DNA of 64,000 bases from CAVSRC01 sp963750065. Lineage in GTDB: Bacteria > Pseudomonadota > Alphaproteobacteria > Rhizobiales > Kaistiaceae. The translations under genes were made by a program, and so were the position numbers. The notes beneath the pieces were generated by a model. It searched no databases. It was not told the DNA's origin and saw nothing but the letters and a program-made list of their open reading frames with translations. The stretch covers positions 1 through 64,000 of the forward strand of contig CAVVPK010000016.1 of NCBI GenBank assembly GCA_963750065.1, in the 5' to 3' direction. Below are positions 18,848 to 26,740 of this stretch, one piece after another (position 1 is the first letter of the stretch; each line of letters opens with the position of its first letter).

Positions 18848-18905
18848 GGTCCTGCCCCATTGGTTGGAACAGGTTCAGATTTATGCCGCCACTTGCGACA
18901 TTTCC

Positions 18906-18922
18906 TTGCGAAGATTGCGCAA
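18906..18922. promoter_or_regulatory. Candidate operator of the Lrp-type regulator
   Basis: TTGCG-AAGATTG-CGCAA, perfect 5-bp arms around a 7-base centre, in the gap shared by the EamA gene and the lrp-like gene. Lrp/AsnC proteins bind short dyads of this size beside their own gene. Assignment is inferred from position and symmetry. Confidence 0.4.
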
Positions 18923-18968
18923 TTGGTAGACGGTCAGCAATATTCAGCCAATCGAGAGCATGATACCG

Positions 18969-19454
18969 ATGAAAAATGGCAAGAACGCACCGGACCGGAT
19001 CGACCAGCGGATTCTCGCCACGCTGCAGGCGGACGGGCGGCTCTCCAATGTCGACCTCGCCGAGCGGGTCGGGCTGTCGCCCTCGCCCTGCCTCCGACGG
19101 GTGAAGCAGCTCGAGGACGCCGGCATGATCGACGGCTACCGCGCCGTTCTCAACCGCAAGGCCGTCGGCCTCGGCCTCACCGTCTTCGTCGAGTTGAAGG
19201 TCGGCAAACACAGCCGCGACAACGCCGCCATGTTGCAGCAGGCTCTCATGGCGCTGCCCGAGGTGGTGTCGTGCCACATGGTATCGGGCGTATCGGACTT
19301 TCTGGCGGAAGTCGTGGTGCCCGACCTCGAAGCCTATGAGCAGCTGATGACCGACAAGATCCTGACGCTGGAGACCATCGAGGACGTGCGCTCCAACTTC
19401 GCCATCCGCACGATCAAGAGCAACGGCCCCCTGCCGCTCGGCTACCTCGCCTGA
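18969..19454 (+). CDS. Lrp/AsnC family transcriptional regulator
   Basis: 161-residue regulator with an N-terminal helix-turn-helix (IDQRILATLQADGRLSNVDL, RVGLSPSPCLRRVKQLE) and a C-terminal RAM ligand-binding domain (about residues 70-145). I prefer the ATG at 18969 because GAGAG is 10 bases upstream; the ATG at 18960 is only 1 base from it. Divergent from the EamA exporter and followed after 67 bases by a TSUP exporter, so it may control both in response to an amino acid. Confidence 0.9.
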   Translation: MKNGKNAPDRIDQRILATLQADGRLSNVDLAERVGLSPSPCLRRVKQLEDAGMIDGYRAVLNRKAVGLGLTVFVELKVGKHSRDNAAMLQQALMALPEVVSCHMVSGVSDFLAEVVVPDLEAYEQLMTDKILTLETIEDVRSNFAIRTIKSNGPLPLGYLA

Positions 19455-19521
19455 CTGCTCTGGCGGGCGCACGGCAAACCTGCTTACTGCTAGGCGCACG
19501 AGATATCGCTGCGAGTCGCCT

Positions 19522-20283
19522 GTGTCCTTCGATCCCGCCTTCTTCACCACGCCCGTCTTCCTGATGACGCTCGGCGCGGCGGTTGCGGCGGCGCTGGTTC
19601 GCGGCTTTGCCGGCTTCGGCGCGGCGCTGATCTTTGTCCCCATCGCCAGTGCCGCCTACGGACCGACCGTGGCGGCGCCCACCTTGTTGCTGGTCGATTT
19701 CGTGATGACCCTTCCGTTCTTCCTCGGCGGCGTTCGCCGCTGCCGCTGGCCGACCGTCCTGCCCGCGGCCCTTGCCGCCATGTTTCTGTCGCCGCTGGGC
19801 GCCTGGGCGCTTGCCGTCGGCGACCGCACGGCGCTGCGCTGGGCGATCTCAGTCGCCATCCTGCTGCTCGTCGCGCTGATGGCGTCCGGCTGGCGCTACC
19901 GCTCGGAGCCGACGGTGCCGGTGTCCGCCGGTGTCGGCGCCATTGCCGGGTTCCTTGGCGGCTTCGCCCAGATCAGCGGACCGCCGGTGATTGCATTGTG
20001 GGTCAGCGGGCCGCTGCCGGCGGTGATCATCCGCGCCAACATGTTCGTGTTCTTCACGGTGATCACGCTGGCCTCGTTCACCGCCTATTGGCTGAACGGC
20101 TTCTTCACGGCCGAGGTGCTGCACCTGGTCGTTGCGGTGGCGCCGGTCTACGGGCTGGCACTTTATGTCGGCGCGCGCATCTTCGGCCGCACCGCCGGCG
20201 CCGGCTATCGCCCGCTGGCCTATGCCACGATCGCGCTGGCCGCGATCACCAGCCTGCCGCTGTTCGACGGGCTTCTGCGCTGA
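19522..20283 (+). CDS. TSUP (TauE/SafE) family membrane transporter
   Basis: 253-residue membrane protein with about eight helices and the duplicated TSUP fold (VRGFAGFGAALIFVPIAS; GFLGGFAQISGPPVIALWVSG). Family members export sulfite or organosulfur anions. The start codon is a GTG at 19522. Lies 67 bases after the Lrp-type regulator on the same strand. Confidence 0.87.
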   Translation: MSFDPAFFTTPVFLMTLGAAVAAALVRGFAGFGAALIFVPIASAAYGPTVAAPTLLLVDFVMTLPFFLGGVRRCRWPTVLPAALAAMFLSPLGAWALAVGDRTALRWAISVAILLLVALMASGWRYRSEPTVPVSAGVGAIAGFLGGFAQISGPPVIALWVSGPLPAVIIRANMFVFFTVITLASFTAYWLNGFFTAEVLHLVVAVAPVYGLALYVGARIFGRTAGAGYRPLAYATIALAAITSLPLFDGLLR

Positions 20284-20306
20284 GGCAACATGGAGCCTGT
20301 CGGCGC

Positions 20307-21056
20307 TTACGCCGCCGTCAGCTTCTCCAGCATCTCGTCGGAGACCTCGAAGTTGGAATAGACGTTCTGCACGTCGTCGTCCTCTTCGAGCAGGTCGAGC
20401 ACCTTCAGCATGGTGGCCGCCTTTTCCTCGTCGAGTGCGGTCTGGGTCTGCGGCAGCCACACCGCCTTGACCGTCTCGGCCTCGCCGAGCACCGCCTCGA
20501 GCTGACGCGCCACCTCGCCGAGGTCCTCGAAGGCGCAGGTGATGACGTGACCGTCCGCGTCGCTCTTGACGTCGTCGGCGCCGGCCTCGATCGCCGCCTC
20601 CAGCACCTGATCGGCGCTGCCCGCCTCCACCTTGTAGTGGATCTCCCCGATGCGGCTGAACATGAAGGCGACCGAGCCGGTCTCGCCGAGCGCCCCGCCG
20701 TTCTTGCTGAGATAGGAGCGCACGGCACTGGCGGTGCGGTTGCGGTTGTCGGTCAGCGCCTCGACGATCATCGCCACGCCGCCCGGCCCGTAGCCCTCGT
20801 AGCGGACCTCCTCGTAGTTGTCGCCCTCGCCGCCGGTCGCCTTCTTGATGGCGCGCTCGATATTGTCCTTGGGCATGTTCTCGGCGCGCGCATTCTGGAT
20901 GGCCAGCCGCAGGCGCGAATTCATGCCCGGATCGGGCGCGCCGAGCTTGGCGGCAACGGTGATTTCGCGCGCCAGCTTGGAGAACAGCTTCGAGCGCCGC
21001 GCATCGGCAGCGCCCTTGCGGTGCATGATGTTCTTGAACTGTGAATGGCCGGCCAT
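20307..21056 (-). CDS. yebC: YebC/PmpR family protein
   Basis: 249-residue protein of the YebC family, known as a DNA-binding regulator and, in recent work on related proteins, as a ribosome-associated factor for proline-rich stretches. The signature MAGHSQFKNIMHRKGAADARR and the acidic C-terminus (LDLLEEDDDVQNVYSNF) are intact. Start 21056 follows AGGGACGC; the open frame to 21401 is not protein-like. Confidence 0.95.
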   Translation of the reverse strand: MAGHSQFKNIMHRKGAADARRSKLFSKLAREITVAAKLGAPDPGMNSRLRLAIQNARAENMPKDNIERAIKKATGGEGDNYEEVRYEGYGPGGVAMIVEALTDNRNRTASAVRSYLSKNGGALGETGSVAFMFSRIGEIHYKVEAGSADQVLEAAIEAGADDVKSDADGHVITCAFEDLGEVARQLEAVLGEAETVKAVWLPQTQTALDEEKAATMLKVLDLLEEDDDVQNVYSNFEVSDEMLEKLTAA

Positions 21057-21172
21057 GTGCGTCCCTGAAAAGGCAGACGTAGCGGCCGCGCGCCCCCTGC
21101 GCGGTTCAGCCGCCACGACCCGGTTCGGAATTGTGGCCGCGTTATAAGGCCGCAACCGCCGGAAGGAAAGGT

Positions 21173-22009
21173 CTACGCCTTCCGGCTCCAGAAGCCGGGC
21201 ACCGTCTCCGCCAGCACGCCGCCGAGCCTCAGCGGCGCCACCCTCAGCGCCAGCCCGGTGGCGTCGTCGATCTCGACCGCCAGGCCGGCGATCGTCGGCG
21301 GGCCGTCGGCCGGCGAGAAGCGCTCGCCCGGCACCTTGTGCAGGAAGCGGCGCACCGGCTCCTGATAGTTCATGCCGATGACCGACTGGTAGTCGCCGCA
21401 CATGCCGACGTCGGTCTGGAAGGCAGTGCCGCCGGCCAGCACCCGGTAATCGGAGGTCGGCACATGGGTATGGGTGCCGACGACCAGCGACACCCGCCCG
21501 TCGAGATGGTGGCCCAGCGCCTGCTTCTCGCTCGATGCCTCGGCATGGAAGTCGACCACGATGGCGTCCGCCTGTTCGCCCAGCGGACAGGCGGCAAGCT
21601 CGCGGTCGATGACCGCGAAGGGGTCGTCCAAGGCGTCCATGAACACCCGCCCCATGGCGTTGATCACCAGAACGCGGGCGCCGCTCCGCGCCATGTAGAG
21701 GCTGCTGCCGCGGCCGGGCGTTCCCGCCGGATAGTTGACCGGCCTCAGGAAGCGCTCCTGCCGCTCGGCGAAAACCAGTGCCTCGCGCTGATCGAAGACG
21801 TGGTTGCCGGTGGTCACCACGTCGGCGCCGGCGCCCAGAACCTGGCGCAAGATATCCTCGGTGATGCCGAAGCCGCCGGCCGCGTTCTCTCCGTTCACGA
21901 CGACGAAATCGAGCCTGTATTCGACGATCAGTGCCGGCAGACGCTCGATCACTGCGTTGCGGCCGGCGCGCCCGACCAGATCTCCCAGAAATAAAAGCCG
22001 CAACGTCAC
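21173..22009 (-). CDS. YmdB-type metallophosphoesterase (TIGR00282 family)
   Basis: 278-residue phosphoesterase related to Bacillus YmdB, a 2',3'-cyclic nucleotide phosphodiesterase. The metal ligands are visible in FLGDLVGRAGRNAV, VVNGENAAGGFG, TTGNHVFDQ, DFHAEASSEKQA and VVGTHTHVPTSD. The start is a GTG at 22009 overlapping the fau stop (GTGA). Usual partner of fau and yebC in Hyphomicrobiales. Confidence 0.92.
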   Translation of the reverse strand: MTLRLLFLGDLVGRAGRNAVIERLPALIVEYRLDFVVVNGENAAGGFGITEDILRQVLGAGADVVTTGNHVFDQREALVFAERQERFLRPVNYPAGTPGRGSSLYMARSGARVLVINAMGRVFMDALDDPFAVIDRELAACPLGEQADAIVVDFHAEASSEKQALGHHLDGRVSLVVGTHTHVPTSDYRVLAGGTAFQTDVGMCGDYQSVIGMNYQEPVRRFLHKVPGERFSPADGPPTIAGLAVEIDDATGLALRVAPLRLGGVLAETVPGFWSRKA

Positions 22010-22613
22010 CGCCTCGCCGTCTGCGACGCCATTTCGAGCGTCTCGTTCTCGGTCACGATCCAGTCGAGCCGCACATCGTGCGGTTCGGCCGGGATCACCT
22101 CTACCTCCTGCGCCGCAAATGCAATGCCGACGAGCTTCGGCCTGATTCCGCGCGCCGCGAGCTTCGCCAGCGCCCGGTCGTAATGGCCCTTGCCGTGGCC
22201 GAGCCGCGTTCCTGAACGATCGAACGCGACCATCGGCATGACGACAAGCTGCGGGATCGAGGATCGGCCGGTCGGGCGTCGGCGCCAGCGTGCCGAAGCC
22301 GCCGGCAGCAAGCGGATCGTCGGGCTCGTGGCGGCGGAAGACGAGAAGTCACCGGGTCGGTGACCGCGGGCAGCACGATTGCAATTCCCAGCCCCCGCGC
22401 CGCTGCGATGATCGGCCGGCAGTCGCATTCGCTGCGGATCGGCAGATAAGCCGCCACGATGCGCGGCGTCTCGGCGGCGACGATCGCCATCACGCGCGCG
22501 GCGATCCGCACCGACGCATCGGCCCGCTCGCGCGCGCCCAGCCGCTCCCGCCGGGCCAGTGCCTTGGCCCTGAGCGCCGCCTTGGCTGGATTGTCGGATT
22601 GTGCCGGACTCAT
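22006..22613 (-). pseudogene. fau: 5-formyltetrahydrofolate cyclo-ligase, broken by two frameshifts
   Basis: Converts 5-formyl-THF to 5,10-methenyl-THF with ATP. Three reading-frame pieces make up the whole enzyme. The first (start 22613) runs to VLPAVTDPV; the second, one base off, gives LLVFRRHEPDDPLAAGGFG; the third gives QLVVMPMVAFDRSGTRLGHG and KGHYDRAL, the conserved C-terminal motif. Single extra bases near 22349 and 22252 explain both shifts. The gene follows 6S RNA, as it does in many proteobacteria. Either two sequence errors or a decayed gene. Confidence 0.85.
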
Positions 22614-22638
22614 TGCCGCTGGCAGGACGAGGTGAGGA

Positions 22639-22796
22639 GCGAGGCCACAGCAGCCGGTGGAGGTTTCGATCCCGGAGACCTACTGGTGTAGGTGGGCGCC
22701 GTATGAATGAGCCCACGGGCTCGCCCAGGGACAGCTCCCATTAGGATCGTAAGGCCCCGGGGATACTGTACTCCTGCCGCACCCCGCAGCCTCGCC
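22639..22796 (-). ncRNA. ssrS: 6S RNA
   Basis: RNA that mimics an open promoter and binds the sigma-70 holoenzyme. Position (directly upstream of fau, in the zapA neighbourhood) is the classic 6S locus. On the minus strand GCGAGGCUGCGG at the 5' end pairs with CUGUGGCCUCGC at the 3' end through a continuous closing stem with a few G-U pairs. The central part GGGGCCUUACGAUCC and GGGAGCUGUCCCUGGGCGAG resembles alphaproteobacterial 6S RNAs. Length about 158 bases. Ends are approximate. Confidence 0.75.
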
Positions 22797-22802
22797 GGCT
22801 CG

Positions 22803-22808
22803 ATATAT
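22803..22808 (-). promoter_or_regulatory. Minus-10 element of 6S RNA
   Basis: TATATA on the minus strand, about 7 bases before the start of the predicted closing stem. No strong minus-35 is seen. Confidence 0.4.
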
Positions 22809-22948
22809 AGGCTGCCGCCTCGCCCGGCGCCATAATCGCTTTTGGCGCGCGCGGCCAACGATCCGGCAGTACTGTCGCCCACGCGGGATAGCGCCGCCAT
22901 TTCGATCAGGCTCCAGGAGCAAAGTCGGCCATCGCTGTCAGCGAGAGA

Positions 22949-23227
22949 TCATTGTTGCTTTCCGGAAGCATCGAGCTTCTCGGCGAGCCAAATCTTGATC
23001 AGCGACTGATAGGGGACGTCCCGCTTGCCGGCCGCGATCTTGATCCGCTCCAGGAGAGCGTTGGGAAGCCGCAGCGAGATCGCCGTAGACGACGGCTTCA
23101 ACTTGGGAAGCCGCACCCTGTCAGCTTTGCTCCAGTCGATGTGATCGGCTGAGTCGTGGCTTTCCCAAAACGCGCGTTCTTCGGCCTCTGTCTTGAACTG
23201 CGGCAATGGTTTAGGTCTGCTGCTCAT
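22949..23227 (-). CDS. CopG-type antitoxin of a BrnT toxin
   Basis: 92-residue DNA-binding antitoxin. N-terminal toxin-binding part (FKTEAEERAFWESHDSADHIDW) and a C-terminal ribbon-helix-helix-like part (AISLRLPNALLERIKIAA, VPYQSLIKIWLAEKL). It starts inside the 3' end of the toxin gene (17-base overlap). The first ATG of the open frame (23242) would add 5 residues; 23227 is favoured because MSSRPKPLPQF is the usual beginning. The toxin-then-antitoxin order is that of brnTA modules. Confidence 0.88.
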   Translation of the reverse strand: MSSRPKPLPQFKTEAEERAFWESHDSADHIDWSKADRVRLPKLKPSSTAISLRLPNALLERIKIAAGKRDVPYQSLIKIWLAEKLDASGKQQ

Positions 23228-23513
23228 AATAGCTCCGCTCATTGCGGCTCATGTCCCGGGCCGAAATCACCCGTATTTTCGTTTCTTTGTCGCGAAGCGT
23301 GAAGGTAATGTGAAGCAACCTTCCGTCGTCGGTGCGTCCGAGAGCGTGGATACGCTGCTCCATGGCGCTATGCTTCGCGTCGGGAGCCATCAGCAATGGC
23401 TCGTTGAAGAAGACCTGCTCGGCCTCGGCCTGGCTGACCGTATGCTTTTCAACGCTCTTGCGAGCGTTCCCCGCGTCCCAGTCGAAGCTGGTGATCCGCT
23501 CCCAATCGACCAT
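23211..23513 (-). CDS. brnT: BrnT family ribonuclease toxin (DUF497)
   Basis: 100-residue RelE-like toxin that cleaves RNA when freed from its antitoxin. BrnT features: FDWDAGNARKSVEKHTVSQ at the N-terminus, then RIHALGRTDDGRLLHITFTL and the C-terminal RVISARDMSRNERSYYE with the catalytic Arg and the RxxYE-type end. Start 23513 lies immediately after a perfect inverted repeat and has almost no room for a ribosome site. The module sits between zapA and 6S RNA, which are usually neighbours. Confidence 0.9.
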   Translation of the reverse strand: MVDWERITSFDWDAGNARKSVEKHTVSQAEAEQVFFNEPLLMAPDAKHSAMEQRIHALGRTDDGRLLHITFTLRDKETKIRVISARDMSRNERSYYEQQT

Positions 23514-23516
23514 CCT

Positions 23517-23537
23517 TGTATATTATCACCATATACA
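23517..23537 (-). promoter_or_regulatory. Autoregulatory operator and promoter of the brnT module
   Basis: TGTATAT-N7-ATATACA, perfect 7-bp arms, ending 4 bases before the toxin start. On the minus strand TTGAAA (ending near 23545) is followed after 16 bases by TAATAT, which lies within the right arm. The operator thus overlaps the promoter, as in self-repressing toxin-antitoxin modules, and the predicted transcription start falls at or next to the ATG. Confidence 0.65.
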
Positions 23538-23629
23538 GCAATTTCAAGAGCAGGTGACCGGCACGCCGCTCGACGAGACCGGCCGCGCACCCTCTACAGG
23601 CTTGGTACGAGCCTTTGCCGGGCACCTTT

Positions 23630-24010
23630 TCAGGCCGGCCCGTCGCTGCCGTCGGCGCCGGCAATCCGCGCCGCCAGCGCCTCCACCCGCGACGCCATCG
23701 CGTTGATCGCTTCGGCGATCCCCGCCTCGGTTTGCGCCTGGCGCTCGACCACCGCCGCCCGCGCCTCCTCCAGACCCGCGACTTCGGCGTGCAACTGCTG
23801 CAGCCGGCGCGCCGCTTCCGTGTTCTGGTCGGCCAGCGTAATCGCCGCCATTACCGTCAGCCGCTGGTCGCCGATCTCGCCGAAGCGCTCGCGCAGATGG
23901 TCGATCGACTGATTGAGCTGCTCGGCCATGCCGGCCAGATGTTCCTCCTGGCCATCCTCGCAGGCCATGCGATAGGTCTTGCCGCTGATAGTGACGTTGA
24001 CCTGAGCCAT
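23630..24010 (-). CDS. zapA: Cell division protein ZapA
   Basis: 126-residue protein that bundles FtsZ filaments. N-terminal ZapA domain (MAQVNVTISGKTYRMACEDGQ, LAGMAEQLNQSIDHL) and a C-terminal coiled coil (AEVAGLEEARAAVVERQAQ). Start 24010 follows GGGAGAGCGGGA. Follows DUF4164 with a 16-base gap. Confidence 0.92.
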   Translation of the reverse strand: MAQVNVTISGKTYRMACEDGQEEHLAGMAEQLNQSIDHLRERFGEIGDQRLTVMAAITLADQNTEAARRLQQLHAEVAGLEEARAAVVERQAQTEAGIAEAINAMASRVEALAARIAGADGSDGPA

Positions 24011-24026
24011 CCCGCTCTCCCGCTCC

Positions 24027-24305
24027 TCAGCCGTGCCGCGTCAGGACCTCGCGGATCGATTCCATCGCCGCCACCAGGCGGCGCGAAACCTCGCGATTGG
24101 CCTCTTCCAGCCGCGCCGAACGCGCTTCTGCCGCATCCAGCGATTGCGCCAGCCGTGAACGGTCGGTGCCCAGCCGGTGCAGTTCGCCCTCCAGCGATGT
24201 CATCTGGTCGGCGGATTCCAGTCGCCCGTCGATCGCTTCCTCAAGCCGGTCGAAGGCGCCGGACAGTCGTTGCAGGGCCGCGTCGATGGTGGAAGAGCCC
24301 GTCAT
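24027..24305 (-). CDS. DUF4164 coiled-coil protein
   Basis: 92-residue protein, almost all helical coiled coil (LQRLSGAFDRLEEAIDGRLE ... ARLEEANREVSRRL). DUF4164 proteins are regularly encoded next to zapA in rhizobia, so a role with ZapA in the Z ring is a reasonable guess. Start 24305 was chosen for the typical N-terminus MTGSSTIDAAL; the open frame to 24419 is Arg/Gly-rich and not protein-like. Confidence 0.8.
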   Translation of the reverse strand: MTGSSTIDAALQRLSGAFDRLEEAIDGRLESADQMTSLEGELHRLGTDRSRLAQSLDAAEARSARLEEANREVSRRLVAAMESIREVLTRHG

Positions 24306-24678
24306 TGCACCCGCCTCGCACAAGGGCCCGAACGTCCGCCTGTACCGCCCCCCGACGGTGGCGCCCCATAAAGCCGCCGGTTCCTGGCCCCTGGCACCGG
24401 CAATCGCTGGAAGCAGCAATGAGCGAAGATTAGGCAGTGCCGCTCCACCGCGTCAATGGCGCGGCGCCGCGCCGGCACGCATCGCCCCCTCGGCTGCCAT
24501 GCCACTGCCGCGATTGACTAGCCAGCCACACCTGATATGTGTCTCGCGCCTTGTCCGGACCGGTCCCCGGTGCTCGGGGGCACCACGATCCGAGCGGGCC
24601 GATTTCCGATTGGTGTCTGCTGAAGGCAGCTGCTCCGAAAATCGTCGCTATAGCGCCACGGTACCGGATCAAACACTC
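24306..24678. other. Divergent intergenic region between DUF4164/zapA and tkt
   Basis: About 370 bases that must hold promoters for both directions. I see no good hexamer pair, riboswitch or structured RNA. No open frame here is convincing. Confidence 0.4.
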
Positions 24679-26673
24679 ATGCCCGACCTTGCCAAACATG
24701 ACCGTATGGCCAACGCAATCCGCGCGCTGTCCATGGATGCCGTTGAGAAAGCCAAGTCCGGCCACCCCGGCATGCCCATGGGCATGGCCGACGTCGCCAC
24801 TGTGCTGTTCACGCGCTACCTGAAATTCGATCCCACCGATCCGCGCTGGCCCGACCGCGACCGCTTCATCCTGTCGGCCGGCCACGGTTCGATGCTGCTC
24901 TATTCGATTCTCTATCTCCTCGGTGTCGAGGACATGACGATCGACGAGATCAAGCGTTTCCGCCAGCTCGGTTCGAAGACGCCCGGCCATCCGGAGAACG
25001 TCCACACACTCGGCGTCGAGACCACCACCGGGCCGCTCGGCCAGGGCCTGGCCATGGCCGTCGGCTTTGCGCTCGCCGAGCGCATCATGGCGGCGCAGTT
25101 CGGTGACACGCTGGTCGATCACCGCACCTATGTCATCGCCTCCGACGGCGACCTGATGGAAGGCATCAGCCACGAGGCGATCTCGATCGCCGGCCATCTC
25201 AGTCTCAACAAGCTGATCGTGCTCTTCGATGACAACGGCATCTCCATCGACGGGCCGCTGAGCCTTGCCGAAACCGGCGATCAGGTGGCGCGTTTCATCG
25301 CCGCCGGCTGGAACGCCATGCATGTCGACGGGCAGAACCCCGAGGAGGTCGCGGCGGCCATCGAGGCGGCGCAGAAGAGCGACAAGCCGACCATGATCGC
25401 CTGCAAGACGACCATCGGCTTCGGCGCCCCGACCAAGGCCGGCAAGTCCTCCGCCCACGGCTCGCCGCTTGGCGCCGAGGAGATCGCCGGCGCCCGCAAG
25501 AACCTCAACTGGGATTCGCCGCCCTTCGAGATTCCGGCCGATATCCGCGATGCCTGGCGCATTGCCGGCCTGCGCTCCAGCCCGGCGCGCAAGGAATGGG
25601 AGAAGCGCCTGGCCGCCGCCGACAGCAACCTGCGCGGCGAGTTCGAGCGGCGCACGCGCGGCGATCTGCCGCCCGGTTTCGACGAGGCGATCAGGACCTA
25701 CAAGAAGACCCTCACCGCCGAGGCCCCCAAGGTCGCCACGCGCAAGGCTTCCGAGATGGCGCTGACGGTCATCAACGCGGCGGTGCCGGAGACCATCGGC
25801 GGCTCGGCCGACCTGACGCCCTCCAACAACACCTTCACCAAGGGCCTCAAGGAAATAAAGACCGGCGACTTTGACGGCCGCTACATGCACTGGGGCGTGC
25901 GCGAACTTGGCATGAGCGCCGCCATGAACGGCATCGCACTGCACGGCGGCCTGATTCCCTACGGCGGCACCTTCCTGGTCTTCTCGGACTATGCCCGTCC
26001 GGCGATCCGCCTGGCCGCCCTGATGGGCAACCGCGTGGTCTTCGTCATGACCCACGATTCGATCGGTCTGGGCGAAGACGGGCCGACCCACCAGCCGGTC
26101 GAGCAGGTGGCGGCGCTGCGCGCCATCCCCAACCTCATGGTCTTCCGCCCCGCCGACGCCACCGAGACGCTCGAGTGCTGGCAGCTGGCGCTGGAAAGCC
26201 GCAACGCCCCCAGCCTGCTGGCGCTGACCCGCCAGAACCTGCCCCTGCTGCGCACCGAGTTCATCGACAACAACGCCTGCGCCCGCGGTGCCTACGAGAT
26301 CGCCGCCGCCGACGGCGACGCCGTGGTGACCCTTTTCGCCAGCGGCTCGGAAGTGGAGATCGCGCTCGCCGCCAAGGCGCTGATTGACGCCGCCGGACAC
26401 CCGGCGCGCGTCGTCTCGGTGCCCTGTTTCGAACTCTTCGAAGCGGAAAGCGAGGACTACAAGGCCGAGATCATCGGCGATGCACCGATCAAGGTCGCCA
26501 TCGAGGCGGCCGTGCGCTTGGGTTGGGACCGCTTCATCGGCCCCGACGGCATCTTCGTCGGCATGCATGGTTTCGGCGCCAGTGCGCCCTATGAAGAACT
26601 TTACAAGAAGTTCGGGATCACCGCCGAAGCCGCCGCCGAAGCGGCTTTGACCAGGGTCAAGGCGATCGCCTGA
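24679..26673 (+). CDS. tkt: Transketolase
   Basis: Thiamine-diphosphate enzyme of the pentose phosphate (and Calvin) pathway that moves two-carbon units between sugar phosphates. 664 residues. The N-terminal TPP-binding part has GHPGMPMGMADVATVLF, GPLGQGLAMAVGFA and the motif SDGDLMEGISHEA; the middle part has GGSADLTPSNNT and DSIGLGEDGPTHQPVEQ. Start 24679 gives a normal N-terminus; no strong ribosome site is visible. First of a co-oriented tkt-gap-pgk-aldolase series. Confidence 0.97.
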   Translation: MPDLAKHDRMANAIRALSMDAVEKAKSGHPGMPMGMADVATVLFTRYLKFDPTDPRWPDRDRFILSAGHGSMLLYSILYLLGVEDMTIDEIKRFRQLGSKTPGHPENVHTLGVETTTGPLGQGLAMAVGFALAERIMAAQFGDTLVDHRTYVIASDGDLMEGISHEAISIAGHLSLNKLIVLFDDNGISIDGPLSLAETGDQVARFIAAGWNAMHVDGQNPEEVAAAIEAAQKSDKPTMIACKTTIGFGAPTKAGKSSAHGSPLGAEEIAGARKNLNWDSPPFEIPADIRDAWRIAGLRSSPARKEWEKRLAAADSNLRGEFERRTRGDLPPGFDEAIRTYKKTLTAEAPKVATRKASEMALTVINAAVPETIGGSADLTPSNNTFTKGLKEIKTGDFDGRYMHWGVRELGMSAAMNGIALHGGLIPYGGTFLVFSDYARPAIRLAALMGNRVVFVMTHDSIGLGEDGPTHQPVEQVAALRAIPNLMVFRPADATETLECWQLALESRNAPSLLALTRQNLPLLRTEFIDNNACARGAYEIAAADGDAVVTLFASGSEVEIALAAKALIDAAGHPARVVSVPCFELFEAESEDYKAEIIGDAPIKVAIEAAVRLGWDRFIGPDGIFVGMHGFGASAPYEELYKKFGITAEAAAEAALTRVKAIA

Positions 26674-26740
26674 GCCTTGTGTTTTGTCACCGCGGCGCCC
26701 CCTCCCGGGTGCAGGCCGCATGCATTGAAGGAGAAAAGAC

